The notes beneath the pieces were generated by a model. That model saw only the letters and a program-made list of their open reading frames with translations. It was not told the origin of the DNA and made no database searches. This document shows, in pieces, positions 24,998-36,494 of a stretch of 64,000 nucleotides of DNA (within the stretch, counting starts at the first letter, position 1; each line of letters opens with the position of its first letter). The stretch lies in NCBI GenBank assembly GCA_027625915.1, contig JANTQA010000057.1, forward strand, positions 4,030,001 through 4,094,000, in the 5' to 3' direction. The DNA is from Anaeramoeba flamelloides. Its lineage: Eukaryota; Metamonada; Anaeramoebidae. The position numbers were made by a program, and so were the translations under genes.

Positions 24998-25353
24998 CAT
25001 AGAATTTTTAATTATAATATTGAATTTTTCTATCAAATTATACACTTATGAATAAATTTCAAAAATTATTGAATAATTTGATTTTCCATTGTTTAGTAAG
25101 TGTTGCAATTAAAAATATGAATTTTTGATCATAATTTAAGAATTCGGGCAAATAAGAGGAATTAAAAACTCCTCCGTTAAATAATAATAAAAAAAAAAAA
25201 TATGAATTTTTTGTGATAGGACAATATGGTTTTGGATCAAAAGATCGTTCATTTATTAAAGATGTTAATAATTTGATTATGAATATATACAAAAGGTTAT
25301 CAGAGGCAATTCTTATAATAAAAATAAAAAATAATTACTATTTTTTTTTTTTT
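24998..25353. repeat. Large inverted repeat, right arm
   Basis: Reverse complement of 24289-24564, about 80 bases longer because of the insertion at 25127-25211. A frame reading IGQYGFGSKDRSFIKD and then VNNLIMNIYKRLSEA crosses this arm. The left arm shows a related but disrupted reading, IKDANNLIMNIYKRL, so the arms may carry a decayed coding fragment of unknown origin. Confidence 0.85.
25127..25211 (+). mobile_element. Small retroposon-like insertion with A-tail and target duplication
   Basis: About 70 bases starting GATCATAATTTAAGAATTCG and ending in an AATAATAATAAAA-type A-rich tail lie between two copies of AAAAATATGAATTTTT (25111-25126 and 25196-25211). The left arm of the inverted repeat has a single copy of that target at about 24436-24452 and no insert, which is a natural empty site. 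An A-tail plus a 16-base target duplication is the pattern of LINE-mediated insertion of a small RNA or very short SINE. A GAGGAATT...AACTCCTC hairpin is visible inside. Source RNA unknown. Confidence 0.6.
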
Positions 25354-26085
25354 TCAATAATGTTTACAATTAAATTTGAAATTATTTGGAAAATAGATTT
25401 GACAAATTTTTTTCATTAGACAATTTTTGCTCACAATAGTTGAACCCCCCCAAAAAAAAATTTACTCTCAAATAAAATAGTTAATGTAAATTTGATCCTA
25501 TATTTATTCTAATCAAAAAAAATTTTAGTAAAAATTTTACAAATAGTGTAATCAATTGTAGATATCCAATTTATCAAATTTAAAGTTGATCTCAAAAGTT
25601 CAGAAGAAAGAACTTAATTACCCACTTAAATATTCATTGAAAATTGGTTTTGTAAAGATCTTGCTATTATATTTTATCAGACTTATCATAGGGGAAAGGA
25701 GTATTGATTTTGAAATAACACATTTAAATTAGAAAATTTTTAACTTTAAAAAAGATAGACCTTTCAGATTTATGAAATAAGTAGATTTGAAGATTTTAAT
25801 GTTGTGAATTTCGAAGTTTAACTGATTTAGTACTAAAGTTTTTCCGAATCTTTATAATTCCAGTCTATATTAAAAAGTTGTCTTATTTTTGTATTTAAAG
25901 AATTGATTCACTTCTTTAATCTATCCAAAAGATCAATTGATTTCTCAAATTAAAATCCAAAATTACTCAATTATTAGAATCATAATTACGTCCTCTAATT
26001 TTCAAGATAAAAAGAAAACCTAAAAATTATTTTTTCAAGTTAATTATCCTTAATTTCGTGATGGTATACTCAGATGATGTGAAAT

Positions 26086-26093
26086 TGACGTCA
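26086..26093. promoter_or_regulatory. TGACGTCA palindrome (bZIP/CRE-like site)
   Basis: A perfect TGACGTCA lies about 190 bases upstream of the glutaminyl-tRNA synthetase start and about 60 bases upstream of the TATA-like site. ATF/CREB-type bZIP proteins bind this sequence in other eukaryotes. Use here is inferred from position only. Confidence 0.35.
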
Positions 26094-26150
26094 TCTAAAA
26101 TAAGATCTGAAACAAGATCTCATGATCTTAAAATTACCGATTGTACAAGA

Positions 26151-26159
26151 TATATAAAG
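26151..26159 (+). promoter_or_regulatory. TATA-like box of the GlnRS gene
   Basis: TATATAAAG at 120-128 bases before the ATG. In DNA this AT-rich such strings are common by chance; the position and the GG that follows are the only support. Confidence 0.35.
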
Positions 26160-26278
26160 GAGATTTTCCAAATACACCCAATGTATATAAACTTATTAGC
26201 AAAAATAAAACTCATTTTTTTATTATTTTAATATTTTTTATTCAGAATATCAATTTTTTTTAAAATTTTTACGATCAA

Positions 26279-29200
26279 ATGGAAGACAGCAAAAAACGAT
26301 TTTTAGGAATCAAACTCAACAAAAAAGAAGTTACAAAAATTCTCAAAAACAAAAAGCTTACAAGTACTTTAAATAGAGTTTTAGACAAGGTAATTAACAA
26401 ATTAATTAAATTTTTTCTTTTTATTTCCCAAACCCTATTGTGCTTTTTTTAATTTGTTTTTTTTTCCTTTTTCTTAATTTTTTTTTCTTCCTTTTTCTTT
26501 GCATTGATTTTAAAAACATAAAATAAAAAACCAAAAAAAAGGCAGGTGTTGAAGAGTCATGTGAAAAGTCACTTGGCGTTACCTTGTATAAAATTGCATG
26601 TTTCAAATTGCAACCATTTGAAGTATGTGAAGAGAGGAGGATGATTGTTGTCGACTACTACATGCAAGGGAAATTAGAAAACAACCTCAAATTAACTGCT
26701 GCGTTGGACTATTTAAAAAAAATCGGAAAAGGAGAATTTGTCGAAGAAGAATTCATTACAACAAGTGGTGTTGGCATCGTTATTAAAGAAGAAACGATCA
26801 AAGAAACAACCAAAGAATATGTCGAGGAAAATAAGGATTTAGATACCTTTAATATGAGGAATGCAATTCTTGAATTGAAACGTGCCTTGTTATGGGTTGA
26901 ACCAAGAATTATCAAACAAAATTTAGACAAATATATGAAAGAAAATAATATCCAATTTTCAAAAGTGAAAGGCAAAAAATCTAAATTGGAAAATAAAGTT
27001 AAAAAAGAAAAATTCCCTCTCCCACATGAAAATCCTTTAAATGAACCTGCAATTTTAAAAAAACATCTTAAAGAAACAGGAGGAAAAGTTATCACTAGAT
27101 TCCCACCAGAGCCAAATGTACATTTTTTTTTTTTTTTTTTCCAATTTTGGAAATTGGATTATTAATTCTTTTTGATGAATTTTTTTTAGGTGGTGTCAAA
27201 ATTTCAAACAAACCAAATATTTGGATTTACGCCTACTAAACTATCTTTCAAAATCCTTGCCCATTAAAAATCAAATTTTGAAGAAAAATATTTTTAATAA
27301 TTGAAGTTATCTATTATAATATAAAAATTTCTCTTTTAGAATTCAGTTCTATACTCAAGAGGTATTTATTTTTCGTCTAAAAATAAAAGAAAAAAAAGTA
27401 AATCAAAGATTTAAAAAAAATTGGGATATTTCTTTTGAAATAAGCATTACATAAAAAATAGAAAATTTAAAAAATTAAAAAAACCCATTTATCGATTCTC
27501 CTTCCATTTAAATAACTAAATCTAATCTCTTTTTCATATTTGAAACCAATTTTTTCATTAATTCATCTGTTACTTCTTTCCAATTTTTCATTTTCATTTT
27601 CCATTTTAACAAAACACAGTTGAAAAAATAAAAAAGAGAAAAAATGATTTATTTTCAAACTTTTTATTGTGAGAGGAAAAACTTCAAAATGATACAAAAT
27701 AAATTCAAAATTCAAATATAATATGGGCCATTTATTATGAAATTTGGTTTATTTGTTGCAAAATAAAGGGATCAAAATTTTCTTTTCGCTTACCAAAAAA
27801 AGATTGTATAAATCCTGTAACCTTTCAAATTTTGAATTCTAGGAATAATCTTACCTTATTAATTTCTGTCTTTTAGAATTGGGAACATTGATGATTTATT
27901 TTCTTTTTGAGATGGGATTTTTTTAGAAAGCCGAATGAAAATTTTGATCTTATTATTTTACAATTAACAGTAGATCAAATGTATTCTAAAAATATTCTTT
28001 TTTTTTTGAGGCTTATTTCTATTTTCTTGTGAAATCCTCATAGAAAAAGTATTTTTAATAAAGTGTATAATTGTTTTTAAAAAAAGTGCTAAAAGTTGTA
28101 AAAGTGGTAACTTAAAACTGTCCAATGACACATTTTCATCTATTTGATTAAAACTTTATAAAAGTTTTATTCCACACTTTTTATCAAACAGCTGTAACAA
28201 AAAAAGTTCTTAATAACTTTCGTCCAAAGAGTATATATTAAAGCTTAACAACTGTTTTACAGATATTTTTGAAAACTCTTTTTGTTACAATTTTTTGTCT
28301 TTAAATCTTTTTTGTTTTTTACTGTTATTTTTAAAAAGTGAAAATTCAAATTTTTAAACACTCCGTAATAAAAAGGTCCAGCTTATTATAGAACGTTTTG
28401 ATTGTGAATTATTAAAATTTTTATTTTTTACTGTCTAGAACAGACTTTTAAAAATCTTTTTTTTTTTACGAAATAAGGAGATCACAATTAACTTTTTTAC
28501 TTGATGAGTAAGAAGGTAAAACAGATCTATTTCCATTTGCCATGCGTTTCTTAAAAAACATTATTCCTATTACACAAGTGTAAATATGAGTGTTGTAAAA
28601 AATAGAGTTTTTACAATTTTCGAGATAAATAAAAAACAAAAAATTTATTTAATTGTGTTAAGACCAAAGTCAAATTGTTAAAATTCTCAATTCTCAATTC
28701 TCAATTATTACTCTTTTATTTTTTTTTTTTCAACCAATAAAATGAATCCAACCTTGGTCATTTTAAAAGTTTACCAAATGCTTTTGTCCTAATCAACTTT
28801 TTATATTTGATTCAAAATAATTTAAAGTTATTTTGTGGAATTTAAATAGAATCAATAATGAAAATTTTCTGTATTTACTCTAAATGTTGGCTATTTTTAT
28901 TATTGAAAATTGATAAAAGTCTTTCTAAAAAAAATGTGTGACAAAAAACTTTTTAATATAAACTCCTAATAATTAGGTCTACTGAAATTTATAATATATT
29001 TTAAAGATAATTTTGAAAACTAATCAGTCACACTTTTTTTTAAATGACTTGACCAATTATTTGTTTTTGATAGTAAAACAACCGAAAATAATTTTAGATG
29101 ATAGCAAGTGAAAAGAGTGTATTATGTACTGTACTTTATATTCTCAGCTTCTAACACAAAAGAACCCATCTCTCTCTTTTTTTCTCTACTTCTTTTATTT

Positions 29201-32200
29201 GGTTACTTTTTCTAAAAAAAAATATCTCGTTAAGTTTTATAATTCTCAAAAAAATACACACCAATGGCTATTTTTATTTGTTTAAAACAAAATTTTCAGT
29301 TGTTAATCACATTGTTTATTTCTTTCTTTCCTTTTTTTCTTTTTTCCTTTTTTCCTTCTTTCCTTTTGACATTATAATCAAAATTTACGAATTTTACTTT
29401 TTTTTTAAATTAGAGTTTAAGAAAAAAATTAGAAATTAATTAATTTTAATATTGTTTTTCTTGACAAATTTTTTTTACAAAGTTAAACGTTTTTTTAAAA
29501 AATAGAAATAATCCCATATTTTAAAGCACACATAAAAATAACTTCCAAGCACTCATTTTTAATTTTTCTCGTTAATTAAACCGTTTCTATCTAAACAAAA
29601 CAAAAAAAAACAAAAAAAAAACACTATTAATTGTAATTATTAAAATCAACTTTTGTAAATAGGGATTTTTACATATTGGACATGGAAAAGCAATGACATT
29701 TAATTTCGGATATGCACAAGAACAAAATGGATTATGCTATTTGAGATTTGACGATACTAATCCAGACAAAGAAAAACAAGAATACATTGATTCCATTATT
29801 GAAAATGTATCATGGTTTGGATTTAAAATTTATAAAATAACCTATACTTCCGATTATTATCAAAATTTATATGATTATGCAATCGAGTTGATTAAAAAGG
29901 ATTTAGCGTATGTATGCCACCAAACATCAGAAGAAATTTCACTTGGGAGAAAAAATGCTACAAACAGTCCATGGAGAGATCGCCCAATTGAAGAAAGTCT
30001 TAAAGAATTTGATTTAATGACAAAAGGATTTTATAAGGAAGGCGAAGCTTCCTTAAGATTAAAAATGGATATGCAAAACGACAATATGTGTATGAGAGAT
30101 TTGATCGCCTATCGTATTAAATTCAAATCTCATCCTAGAACCGGAAATAAATGGTGTATTTATCCCTCTTATGATTATTCGCATTGTGTCATTGATTCAT
30201 TAGAGAATATTACACATTCTCTTTGTACACTCGAATTTCAAGTAAATAATTTATTTTTTCTATTCTTTTTTTTTCTTGATTAATCTCTGTTTTCATTTTT
30301 ATTTTTATCTTCTAGAATCTGAAAAGGAAAAGTAATTTTAAAAAAGTTGAACAAATTTTTTTTTTAATACATGTAAATAATAATAGGTATTTAGACAAAT
30401 CGAAATAACTGTAAATAAAAATTATACCCTACAAGTCTGTAAATTGCTTTTGGATATATATATATATATATATTTATTTATTTACATTAGGAAATTTTTT
30501 GCAAAAATAATTTTCTCAAAATTATCATTTTTTTTTTGAGATTTTTAAAAAATTAGTTTTTGATCACTTCTTTTAACAAAATCAATTGTTTATATATTCC
30601 TCAAAATATTTTATATTCATATTTATCCTTATACTTTATGATTACCTCAAACATTTAAAGAATAAGAAAGGTTTTTTTAATCAAATGAATTTAAAATAGT
30701 CCATAAAACTTTTATTTGAAAAAGAGTTTAGATTTAAAAAAAAGAAGAAGAAAAATTATCACCAAATAACTCTACAATTAAAAGTGCACATAAAATTTCA
30801 AGAATTATTCATAATTGAATCAAATTAATTATAGTATCATTCTAAAATATAAGAAACTCTTTAAAACATAAAAAAACACTCAACTGAATATTTAAAACTC
30901 ATGAAAAGAAAACAATAAAAATTAAAATTCAATATTTTAAAAATTGATGTGCCCTTTTATTTGAAATGAGAAATCTCATTTTATAAATTGTAAGAAAAAA
31001 TAATTATAAAATCAATAAAAACCTGTGAACAGAGTGAATTGGGAAAATTTCTTTACATTTTATTCATAACTGTTTACATAGTCAAACTTTTGTTCTTTAA
31101 AATATCATTTTCAATATCAAGCCGCAATTACTATGGGTATTTTGTTGGAATTGTTTCTTTTCTTTCTTTTCTTTTTACTTTGTTTCGTACATCAATCCAA
31201 TAATGTTCTTTCTTAAGTATTATATCTAGCTCATTCGAAATCAAACTTAAACTGTTTCCATTTTTATACTATCAGATTATTTCCAAATTGATTTCTTCTT
31301 ATCTTGTTTTTTTCATTTTCCAACTGTTCAATATCCATAAATAAAAAAATGAAAAATGAAAAAATGAATAATTAAAATGAAAATCACCAATAAGTAATTA
31401 TCTTATTTACAATCAAATTCAATATTATTGAGGATTTGGGAGATGTGCAATTTTGTTTGAAAAAGAGTTTAAATGATATTTTTCTCATTTCTCATTTGGA
31501 AATTAGTAAGGGTTCCTTGAAATAATGTTTCGTTAAAGAAAACAAAATCCTATTTTTTACTTTTGACACAATAAAACAAAATATTATTAAATTAATTGAT
31601 ACATAAAATGATAATCATTAAAAAAATATATTTTTGAAAAAAAAAAGGATTTTTGACCCTTTCTGATAAAAATCTAATATTTATTAAAATATTTTAACAA
31701 AGAATTTGATTTCAATTTTTTTTTTATATAGTTGGTGAAATTATACCATCATTTGGTGAGACAACATCAGAATTCTAAATTCAATTTTTCAATTTCCAAC
31801 TTTTTAAACCGTGTTATTTATATTATTTTTACATAAACTAAATCCTTTTTCATTTTTTCTTTTTCTTTTATCTTGTCGAAAAGAAAATGAGGGTAATTGA
31901 ATTTATAAATTTATCATCGAAAACAATTTTAATCAGTTTTTCAAAAAAATGATTCTATACTATTTTCTAAAGGGACATTTCACCAAACAAATTATTTTCA
32001 TTTTTTTTTTTTTGGTTGAATTTTCACCTTTCAAATTCCAATAAAAAAATCTTCAACTTAATTGATTGTCTTTGATTGGTTGAAAATTCAACTTTAAATT
32101 AAAAAAAATTAAAAATTTAAACGATTTTTTCGATATTTACCTAACACTAACATGAAAAAATAATATTAAAAAAAAAAAAGTTATGTAAAACTATTACACT

Positions 32201-34381
32201 AATTAATCTTTCATCCTTAATAATTAAATTGTTTATTTACAATATAATCAAAATTCCAGAATTTAAAATTCTTGAGGTTATTGTATTTATTGTTGTTAGG
32301 AGTACCACTTTTTTTAAAAAGTCTATATTCGAGAAAAAAAAGGTGTTTTTTCAGGTAAAAAATTACAAATAAATGTAGCGATGAATTTTAGTTTAATTCG
32401 ACTTGGAGATATTTACTTTGATTGATAATAACTAATAGTTTTGAAAATACTGTACTAGTGTAATAAAACTGAAATAGAGAAAAAAAAATCCTTGTGATAA
32501 ATATTCTGTTTCCTCGGTTTTTCAGAATTCAAAAGAATCGTTCAAAATCACTTATTTTACTCAATTCATATAAATTCGCGAAAAGCTAACGGCGGTTTTG
32601 ATTATTTTTTGAACTAAAACGAAAATTTCTTAAATTTCTAAAAAAACAAAAATTAAAAAAAAACTTAATGTGAAGTGGCAAGGGTTTTCCAGAATTCAAA
32701 AGAATTGAGTAAAATCATTGATTTTACTCTATTCTTCAAAAATTAAAAAAAACCTAACGGAAAAATCAAAAAAAAATTTTTTTTTTCAATTTAAATCAAG
32801 AAATAATTCTTTAATTGTCCAAATAATTGATTCCCCATTTGAAAGATGTTTATTAAATTTAAAATGTTTTTCAATATATAATTATTAGAACTTATTGACT
32901 GTGAAAAATAAAAAATGTATTCAAATATTTAACTATTAAATTGAAAAAAAAATCTTAATAGAACATCAAAAATTAGATTTGACAACCAAAATTGTTAAAT
33001 ATCTTGAAAAAAGATTTTTGATCAAAAGATCTTTTATTAATCAATATTGTATATTATAAGTGGGGTTATCAAAAAGTAAAAAATTAGTAAATGGTTAATT
33101 GTTTTTCGAAAAAAATTTTTCATGAACGTTAATTGTAAAAAAAAATAGAAAAGAACCGAAAAATATTATTTTAAAAGTAATTTTTTCAAAAAAATTGAGA
33201 TTTGGTGTGTCAAAAATTTTGAATTGGAATTTAATTGTCATTATATAACAAAACCAATTTAAGTAATAAAATAAAAATAAAAAAAAATACAAATTTTAAA
33301 ATGACAAATCAGTAAAGAAAAAATATATTATAAAACTTTATCTATTAAATCCAAATTTGAAACTGAATTTTAAATTCATTTAAAAAAAAAAAATAAAACC
33401 AAAATTAATAATAAAAAACAAAATTAATAGATCAGACAAAAATCATATTACTGGGTCTTAGATGCATTAAAACTTTACAAGCCAATTGTCTGGGAGTATG
33501 GAAGATTAAATTTGACACATACCATTATGTCCAAAAGAAAACTTCAATATCTTGTCAAAGAAAAAATCGTTAAAGGATGGAATGATCCAGTTATGCCAAC
33601 AATTAGTGGACTCCGAAGAAAGGGATTTACTTCAACTGCAATTAAGGCCTTTTGTAAAAAAATTGGTGTCACTCGTAAAGATGAAGGTTTAATATCTGTA
33701 TTATTATTAGAACAAGTGTTAAGAACCGAATTAAATAGGGATTGTGATCGAAAATTTGCGGTTCTTGATCCATTAAAGGTCATAATCTCAAACTTTGGAG
33801 AAAACGAAACACAAGTATTTGAGGCACCCAACCATCCAAGGCTTGACCACGGAAAGAGGCCATTAGTAATGTCCAATGTGATTTATATTGAAAGATCTGA
33901 TTTCAGACTAGAAGACTCAAAGGAATATTATGGTCTTGCACCAAACAAAGAAGTAACCCTCAAGTATGCATTTAATATTACTTGTGAAGATTTCATCAAA
34001 GACAATGAAGGAAACATTGTTGAGATTCATTGCGTTGCTGACTTTGAGAAAAAAAGAGTACCGAAGGGTAAGATCCATTGGATTTCTTCCTCCCCTAAGG
34101 TTCCTTTATTAAAAGCCGAAGTAAGACTCTATGACAGACTGATCACAATTGAAGACCCCTCAACTGTTAACGATTGGCATACCGTTTTAAATAAAAATTA
34201 TTTAACAATCAAAAATAATTGTTTAATAGAATCTAGTTTACAAAATATTAAAACTCTTGATAGATTTCAATTCGAAAGACTTGGTTATTTTATCGTAGAT
34301 CAAGATTCCACTGGTGACCATTTGGTTTTCAATAAAACAGTTCCTCTTAAACAATCCAAGTCAAAGAAAAGCATTAATTAA
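26279..34381 (+). CDS. Glutaminyl-tRNA synthetase, cytosolic type, four exons
   Basis: Exons inferred at 26279-26389, 26542-27117, 29663-30241 and 33431-34381; introns of 152, 2545 and 3189 bases have GT-AG ends and all lie between codons. The product is about 738 residues, close to eukaryotic GlnRS. It charges tRNA-Gln with glutamine in the cytosol. Residues 1-200 match the eukaryotic N-terminal tRNA-binding extension ([19 protein letters not shown], a Lys-rich linker). The class I catalytic core has [16 protein letters not shown] at 225-239 (HIGH motif, split by intron 2), [26 protein letters not shown] and the KMSKS-type loop MSKRK at about 455-459. The anticodon-binding beta-barrel domain follows to the C-terminus ([21 protein letters not shown]). 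Its length and the N-terminal extension argue for GlnRS over GluRS. A CRE-like and a TATA-like site lie upstream. Confidence 0.96.
27147..27220 (+). repeat. Repeat shared by GlnRS intron 2 and ValRS intron 1
   Basis: GGATTATTAATTCTTTTTGA and following bases match 37330-37405 (ATTATTAATTCTTTTTGATG), both a short way downstream of a donor and a poly-T tract and both followed by a family 3 element. Confidence 0.65.
27268..27443 (+). repeat. Dispersed repeat, copy b, in GlnRS intron 2
   Basis: Aligns with 10645-10830 (ATCAAATTTTGAA, AAGTTATCTATTATAAT, ATTCAGTTCTA). It interrupts the stretch that GlnRS intron 2 shares with ValRS intron 1, so it probably arrived later in this intron. Confidence 0.55.
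27748..27972. mobile_element. Inverted-repeat element family 3, copy 2 (GlnRS intron 2)
   Basis: Left arm TTGTTGCAAAATAAAGGGAT then CAAAATTTTC; right arm GAAAGCCGAATGAAAATTTT then GATCTTATTATTTTACAA and TTAACAGTA, the inverse of the left. Length about 225 bp like the other two copies. Confidence 0.75.
28567..28632 (+). repeat. Short dispersed repeat, plus-strand copy (GlnRS intron 2)
   Basis: ACAAGTGTAAATATGAGTGT and AGAGTTTTTACAATTTTCGA match the minus strand of 24221-24288. Confidence 0.6.
30454..30472 (+). repeat. (AT)n microsatellite in GlnRS intron 3
   Basis: About nine AT dinucleotides. Confidence 0.85.
30767..31471 (+). mobile_element. Inverted-repeat element family 2, copy 2 (GlnRS intron 3)
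   Basis: Aligns throughout with 16612-17332 (TTCAAGAATTATTCATAATT, CTAGCTCATTCGAAA, AACTTAAACTGTTTCCATTT). The right end TTTGTTTGAAAAAGAGTTTA is intact; the left end is eroded (TAACTCTACAATTAAAAGTG). A stray right-end-like TTTGAAAAAGAGTTTA lies just outside it at about 30715-30730, perhaps a remnant of an earlier insertion. Confidence 0.8.
32510..32785. repeat. Hairpin-module repeat, block 3 (GlnRS intron 3)
   Basis: Contains module B (TTTTCCAGAATTCAAAAGAA, TTGAGTAAAATCATTGATTT, ACTCTATTCTT) and half modules with AAACCTAACGG. It matches the carrier-intron array at 13280-14387. Confidence 0.7.
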
Positions 34382-36494
34382 ATTTATTTTTTTGATTGAT
34401 TTTTTTTTCTTTTTTTTTTTCTTTTTTTTTATATATTTCTACATTTATAAGATCTTATAAATTTAATTTTTTAAAAAATTATTATAGTAGTCATTTATAT
34501 TAATACATTTTAATAAATGGATATTTTGATCTTTTAGATATTTTTTAAAGCTTTTGAATAATTTTTTTTTTTATGATTCATTCAACAAAGATTTAGAAAT
34601 AGTTTTGGCAATTTATTTTAAATATTACAGCCAATTTATTCAACTTGTGATATTTTTCTTTCCTTTCATAATATTAGATGAAAGAAAAAAATGTTTAAGG
34701 AATTAGTACTCTACAACAACTCGACAAAGTTTTAAAATATGTTTTTGGTGACCTTCTATGCTTATAAAATTTGTATATAGGAAGTGTCAAAAAATTCTGA
34801 TCAACTAAGAAACCCAAAAAAGAAAATTTTTTCAACGAGATCAATTTTTTTTTTCAATTTTTTCTGAAAAAGAAAACCTTTAGATTCATTTTATTTCTTA
34901 TATTATAAAAAGTTTTTACCTTGTTTATTACTATTTCCCTCATTATTATTCAATAACAAGTCTTTATTGACAGGAATATAAATATTAAGATTTTTATTTT
35001 CTTTTTTGAGATAATTCTATGGTGATCCAAAAAAAAATGATTTATTCAACATAATTGAGAAAATTTTGTGTTCGGCTTGAAAGAGAGTAGTTACAAATAT
35101 TAAATTATTAAGGTAATTTACTAATTTTACTAAGGAAATCGTTTTTACTTCTATAATTAAATTCGATTTTTCAAAATAAAATTTAATTTCTCGAAGAAAT
35201 TTGTGAATTATGTAATTTTATTCTCAAAATTGAAAATCAAGTTTTTACTTATTAAAATGTTTTTAATTGTTATAAGGGTTGATGTAAACTAGACCAAAAA
35301 ATTTGTTTAAAAAAATTTTTCTGGATTTTTTTTTTATCATTTTTTGAAAACGAGAAAACTAACTTTTTTTTCCTTTAAATAATTATTTCTTTTTGTACAA
35401 AAAAGATCTAAATTTACTCTAGAATATTTTGTTCAGCTTCTATCAATTTTTCCTTTATATAATCACCAATACCTCAATTAATTTTTTTTTATGAGATTTG
35501 AATTGAAATATTAATAATGAAAAATAAAATAACAAAATATTTTTTTTTTACACAATCAATTGTTTCCAACATTAGAACTAAAAATATGATTATCCCGTTT
35601 TCAAGAAGTAACTTAACTGTTAAGAAAAACAAAAGATTACTTTTTTTTGTTTTATATTGAATGTCAGTGAATTTTTGAATTTCAAAAAGAGACTCAAAAT
35701 AATAAAGTTTTCAATGAAGTTAACTCCCTCATTTCATAAGCCAAAACATAGATGACAAGAAAAAAATTGTATTTAGGATCTGGGAATTATTATCATATTA
35801 TTTTTTTAAAAAATACTATCCCCTAAATGTATTATTGATATTTCATCATTTTGTTAATAAATTTTTTTCGTTTCAACTTGTAATGTTACCTTCTGTGACT
35901 TAATTATTAGTTTTTCACTTTGGACTCCCCTAAAATTCACTTAGAATCGTTTTTCTTCAAATTTTGAATTTTTTTCTCTATTAAGATGTCCAAGCTAAAA
36001 GAAAAAATGGAAAATCGACCGACATTTTCTCTTGTTTAAATTAGAAATACCAAGACGATAATTTTCAATTTTCAACTTATTTATTATAGGTGTATAAGTA
36101 AAATAATTTCTCAGGTTGCCTCTCAAAATGTTTACCTTATTGTTTCTATTATTCTGAGATCAAAAATTGAATGACAAATAAAATTTAAGCTTTCAAAAAG
36201 AAAGCTGTGTTGTAAAATTAAAAGGAATGGAGCTTTTCTCAAAAGAATATTCAAGTGTCACCTTAAAAAATAAAATTAATCCAGTAGAAAAAAAAGTAAA
36301 ATAATTGTATTTACGTAACATCAAGTGTTGATTATTTTTTGAAAATTATTAACAATAAGTTACAAGAAAAGAACACCTTTTTTAGAACAAGATTTCCAAC
36401 CAAGCCTAATTTCACAAATGTTTTCTTTTAAAAAAATATTCACGATTAGGAAATTTATTTTTTTTTTTTTTTATTTTAATTTTACAAAATTCTT
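34382..36494. other. Intergenic region between the two synthetase genes
   Basis: Two kilobases of AT-rich DNA with T-rich tracts directly after the GlnRS stop. I see no gene, no clear inverted-repeat element and no distinctive promoter motif. Confidence 0.6.

Larger units (their letters stand above)
20633..26278. other. Intergenic region between carrier and GlnRS genes
   Basis: No gene was recognised in 5.6 kb. It holds poly-T tracts, an AT microsatellite, a large inverted repeat (24.3-25.35 kb) with an element in its spacer, and promoter-like sites just before 26279. Confidence 0.6.
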
